From JAAYKM01 sp964411235 (GTDB lineage: Bacteria; Desulfobacterota; Syntrophia; Syntrophales; JAAYKM01), in contig CAYPKE010000113.1 of NCBI GenBank assembly GCA_964411235.1, positions 1 to 8,141 of the forward strand: DNA of 8,141 nucleotides, in the 5' to 3' direction. The notes beneath the pieces were generated by a model. That model worked only from the letters and a program-made list of their open reading frames with translations, had not been told where the DNA came from and did no database searches. The position numbers and the translations under genes are program-made. Every line of letters begins with the position of its first letter. The first letter of the stretch is position 1. Shown here piece after piece: positions 6,050-8,141 of this stretch.

Positions 6050-7199
6050 GGTTTTTCACCTCTTTCTGGTAGATGTCACGCAAAGAACGCACAAACAAAG
6101 CCGCATCCTCCTTTTTGTGCAACGCCGTCATGCCGATCCTCAGGATCGCATGATGAAGCGCCACGGTCGGGAAACGGGCGGGAAAAACCAGAATTCCCCT
6201 TTCTTTCAGCGCCAGGGAAACCCTGACGGCCAAATCCTCGCTCCCGATCTCGACCCCTAGGATGTGCGCATCACCGAAGGCCCGAAACCCTTCCTGCAGA
6301 AGCGAATCCCTCATGAAGCGGCTGACATGCGCCAGGTTCTCCCTTTCCCGTTCGGCCTCGGCAACGATTTTCAGAATTTCCAGGACGGCCCCCGCATGGG
6401 CGGGCGGCAGGGTCGTTGTGAACATCAGCGGGGCGCAAAAATTGATAAGGTATTCCTTTATCACCGCGGGCAGGAGAAGAAATGCGCCGAAAAGACCGAA
6501 TGCCTTGCCGAAAGTCCCCACGGCAATATCGGCGACTCCCCCGGCGATCCCCCTGCCGGCGGGACCGAGGGCCCCAAAGGAATGGGCCTCATCGACAACC
6601 GCCAGGAATTTGTATTGCGATTTCAGGCGGTCCAGCTTTGCCACATCAAGCAGATCTCCGTCCATGCTGAAAACCGATTCGGTCACCACGGCCGCCTGCG
6701 TTCCCTCCTGTCTTTTCAGTTTTTTCTCCAGGTGATCCAGATTGCCGTGACTGTAACCGGCCACCGTGGCGCCGCTCAAAGCCATGCCCTTGACGCTGCT
6801 GGCATGAATATGCTGATCCACCAGGACGAGGTCTCCCGGTTCGAAAATGGTGGACAGCAGCCCCAGGTTGGCCTGGAATCCGCTGGGAAAAAAAAGGGCC
6901 GTCGCATAGCCGAAATGGTCGGCACAAGCTTCCTCCGCCTCCCGGATGAGACTAAAATTGCCTGCGACCAGCCTGGATGACGCGGCAGACGTCCCGAAGA
7001 GCGAAACGTTTCGCGTCAGGATCTCCTTCAACGCCTCCGAATCGGCAAGCCCCAGATAATCGTTCGAAGCGAAGCTCAAATAGGTTTTCCCGTCGATCAC
7101 GACATGCTTGCCGGACCTTTGCTCGATAACGGGGGGAAACCGGTAGAGCCCTGACCGCTTCTGAAGAGTCAGGCGATCCCGGATGCGCTGGTCAAACAT
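6042..7199 (-). CDS. bioF: 8-amino-7-oxononanoate synthase BioF
   Basis: BioF is a cytoplasmic PLP enzyme of the alpha-oxoamine synthase family. It condenses pimeloyl-ACP (or pimeloyl-CoA) with L-alanine to give 8-amino-7-oxononanoate, releasing CO2. At 385 residues it is full length. The motifs fit: SNDYLGL (45-51), GTSAASSRLVAGN (69-81), FPSGFQANLGL (104-114), DQHIHASS with the PLP-stacking His132, VVDEAHSFG with Asp203 and His206, and GTFGKAFG with the PLP-binding Lys232. The TFGKxFG form and the following TTTLPPAHAGA (261-271) resemble E. coli BioF more than the TLSK form common in related oxoamine synthases, which together with the overlapping bioD argues for a true BioF. The start has an upstream AAAGGA about 8 bases away and overlaps the hotdog gene by 31 bases. 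The family also includes CoA-dependent oxoamine synthases such as Kbl; context makes these less likely. Confidence 0.93.
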   Translation of the reverse strand: MFDQRIRDRLTLQKRSGLYRFPPVIEQRSGKHVVIDGKTYLSFASNDYLGLADSEALKEILTRNVSLFGTSAASSRLVAGNFSLIREAEEACADHFGYATALFFPSGFQANLGLLSTIFEPGDLVLVDQHIHASSVKGMALSGATVAGYSHGNLDHLEKKLKRQEGTQAAVVTESVFSMDGDLLDVAKLDRLKSQYKFLAVVDEAHSFGALGPAGRGIAGGVADIAVGTFGKAFGLFGAFLLLPAVIKEYLINFCAPLMFTTTLPPAHAGAVLEILKIVAEAERERENLAHVSRFMRDSLLQEGFRAFGDAHILGVEIGSEDLAVRVSLALKERGILVFPARFPTVALHHAILRIGMTALHKKEDAALFVRSLRDIYQKEVKNHE

Positions 7200-7621
7200 G
7201 CGAATATCCTTTCATAGTGCTTCCTGAGCTTCTCCCCTGCAAACCGTTCGTCATAATCCACGGTGGAAAAGAGAAAATCGCCCGCGATGACCGTTTCTCT
7301 CCCACTCGCCGCGCACAGCCGGTACGCGGCACTGCGGTCGCTGCCTGCGGTCAGCCGACCTTCCAGTTCCAGGAAGCCGACCGCCGGCAAGGGCTCTGGA
7401 ATCGTACAGCGGGAGACTTTCACAAGGAAGGCATGCCGCCGAAAATCGGCGCGTTTTCGCAGATGAAAAGCCCCCAGTTGCGCCATAGCCTCGATCAGGG
7501 TAAAGGCGCCCTTTCCGTCGAAGAAACAAAGACCCCGGATTTCCCGGCTGTCGCAGGCGTCGATCCGCCGGAGCAGGAGAATGGACGGCAGGCCGGTATT
7601 GATATGCAGGATGCTGTTCAT
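7169..7621 (-). CDS. FabZ/FabA-like hotdog-fold protein lacking the catalytic His segment
   Basis: The 150-residue product has the order of a FabZ-type 3-hydroxyacyl-ACP dehydratase: GLPSILLLRRID (10-21, cf. the usual PFLLLDRI), the central-helix motif LIEAMAQLGAFHLRKR (42-57), and the beta strands FLVKVSRCTIPEPL (65-78) and ETVIAGDFLFST (109-120). The family's Glu is kept (Glu44 in IEAMAQ). However, the block that normally carries the catalytic His (HFPxxPxxPG) is replaced by a shorter FFDGKGAF (33-40) with no His. It may therefore be a non-catalytic partner, an acyl-ACP binding or thioesterase-like protein, or a dehydratase using another mechanism. AAGG about 8 bases before the ATG supports the start. 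It overlaps bioF by 31 bases and lies downstream of a ketoacyl-ACP synthase gene, tying it to acyl-ACP chemistry feeding BioF. The fold is well supported; the activity is inferred. Confidence 0.75.
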   Translation of the reverse strand: MNSILHINTGLPSILLLRRIDACDSREIRGLCFFDGKGAFTLIEAMAQLGAFHLRKRADFRRHAFLVKVSRCTIPEPLPAVGFLELEGRLTAGSDRSAAYRLCAASGRETVIAGDFLFSTVDYDERFAGEKLRKHYERIFACLTSASGIA

Positions 7622-7707
7622 CTTTCATACCTTGGTGTTTGTTGCCCGAAGATTTTTGTCAAATACCGGGTAGAAGGAGCACATCCATGCGCCATGTTCT
7701 CCCGCAT
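7618..7707 (-). CDS. Possible 29-residue leader or small protein ahead of the hotdog gene
   Basis: An ATG at 7707 has a full GGAGG (complement of 7717-7721) 9 bases upstream. It opens a frame of 29 codons whose TGA overlaps the next gene's ATG as ATGA, the classic arrangement for translational coupling. The peptide is basic and polar (it ends QQTPRYER), with no recognised domain. A second open frame of 38 codons (7625-7741) overlaps it, so the region is not uniquely readable as coding. It could be a coupling leader, a remnant of a lost gene such as an acyl carrier protein, or chance. Confidence 0.22.
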   Translation of the reverse strand: MRENMAHGCAPSTRYLTKIFGQQTPRYER

Positions 7708-7783
7708 TGCTTGAATCCTCCGCGTTACCGTCGGCAGACATGTCCGCGCTTATCCCCGTCTCAGGCAGATACCGGCAAATGCG

Positions 7784-8141
7784 CTATCTTTTTACCACAA
7801 GGGCCGTGTTCTGGCCGCCGAAACCGAAATTCTCGATCACGAAGCGCTTTCCTGTCACAAACCGTCCCTTTCGTACAAAATCAATCCCCTCGACACAGGG
7901 TTCTGCGAGATTGCGAATTTCCGGAAGATAACCCACTTCCTGGGCCGCCAGGGCAACCGCGAGTTCGACGGCGCCGCAGGCCGTCGACAGGTGACCGATC
8001 CATGATTTAAGGGCAATCACAGCCGGGACCTTTCGGGTAAAAACATTCCGGATGATCTCGGCTTCGACCTGGTCATTCAGCAACGTGCCCGTTCCGTGCG
8101 CCACAACAAAATCGACCTCGTCTGCATCCATTTCAGCCTCG
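7784..8141 (-). CDS. Beta-ketoacyl-ACP synthase (FabF/FabB-like), C-terminal part; 5' end outside the window
   Basis: The frame is open to the right edge, so only the last 118 residues are seen. They contain the thiolase-fold KAS motifs VVAHGTGTLLND (first active-site His), IALKSWIGHLSTACGA (conserved Lys and second active-site His in GH) and the terminal NFGFGGQNTALVV. The active-site Cys lies outside the window. Such enzymes condense malonyl-ACP with an acyl chain to extend it by two carbons. The second-His motif reads GHLSTACGA rather than the common GHTxGAAG, suggesting a specialised paralogue rather than the housekeeping FabF. A 162-base gap separates its stop from the hotdog gene on the same strand. 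Next to bioF and bioD, a role in building the pimeloyl chain is plausible but not shown. Confidence 0.9.
   Translation of the reverse strand, partial: EAEMDADEVDFVVAHGTGTLLNDQVEAEIIRNVFTRKVPAVIALKSWIGHLSTACGAVELAVALAAQEVGYLPEIRNLAEPCVEGIDFVRKGRFVTGKRFVIENFGFGGQNTALVVKR

Noticed and set aside
6264..6980. 238-residue plus-strand ORF opposite bioF
   Set aside because: It is an antisense shadow of a fully conserved bioF.
7622..7783. BirA operator or an acyl carrier protein gene in the gap before the hotdog gene
   Set aside because: No biotin operator-like palindrome and no ACP DSL motif in any minus-strand frame were seen. The operon start lies outside the window.

Overview
The window looks like chromosomal DNA from a Gram-negative bacterium. 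I infer a deltaproteobacterial (Desulfobacterota-type) host from the moderately GC-rich genes and from fatty-acid-synthase-like genes placed directly upstream of bioF and bioD. The sequence alone does not fix the taxon. No rRNA, tRNA or CRISPR array was found.

Left part (1-1490). This part is AT-richer and is accessory in character. It carries the first third of a cas3 gene on the minus strand: a complete-looking HD nuclease domain, then the helicase Walker A motif and motif Ia. Homology stops near position 55. The last 55 bases start, on the minus strand, with a sequence that could be the end of an insertion sequence, so cas3 appears to be a broken, orphan remnant. Upstream of it lie an unassigned ORF (905-1171), a good-looking minus-strand promoter (1310-1337), and an AT-rich gap leading to the next operon.

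Middle part (1491-5038, plus strand). lemA is followed after 24 bases by a 651-residue DUF2207 membrane protein ending in a serine/glycine-rich tail, a recurrent gene pair of unknown function. A weak hairpin-plus-T-run terminator follows. Next comes a secreted protein of unknown function (4142-5038), which probably has its own leader. A roughly 315-base convergent intergenic region separates this block from the next.

Right part (5354-8141, minus strand, transcribed right to left). The order of transcription is a beta-ketoacyl-ACP synthase (5' end outside the window), a 162-base gap containing a possible 29-codon ORF, a short hotdog-fold FabZ-like protein that has lost the catalytic histidine segment, bioF (8-amino-7-oxononanoate synthase) and bioD (dethiobiotin synthetase). 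The last three genes overlap, which indicates one operon. The simplest reading is a biotin operon carrying its own small set of fatty-acid-synthesis-like enzymes, plausibly to make or hand over the pimeloyl-ACP that BioF consumes. This is the most interesting system in the window, and its other members probably lie beyond the right edge.
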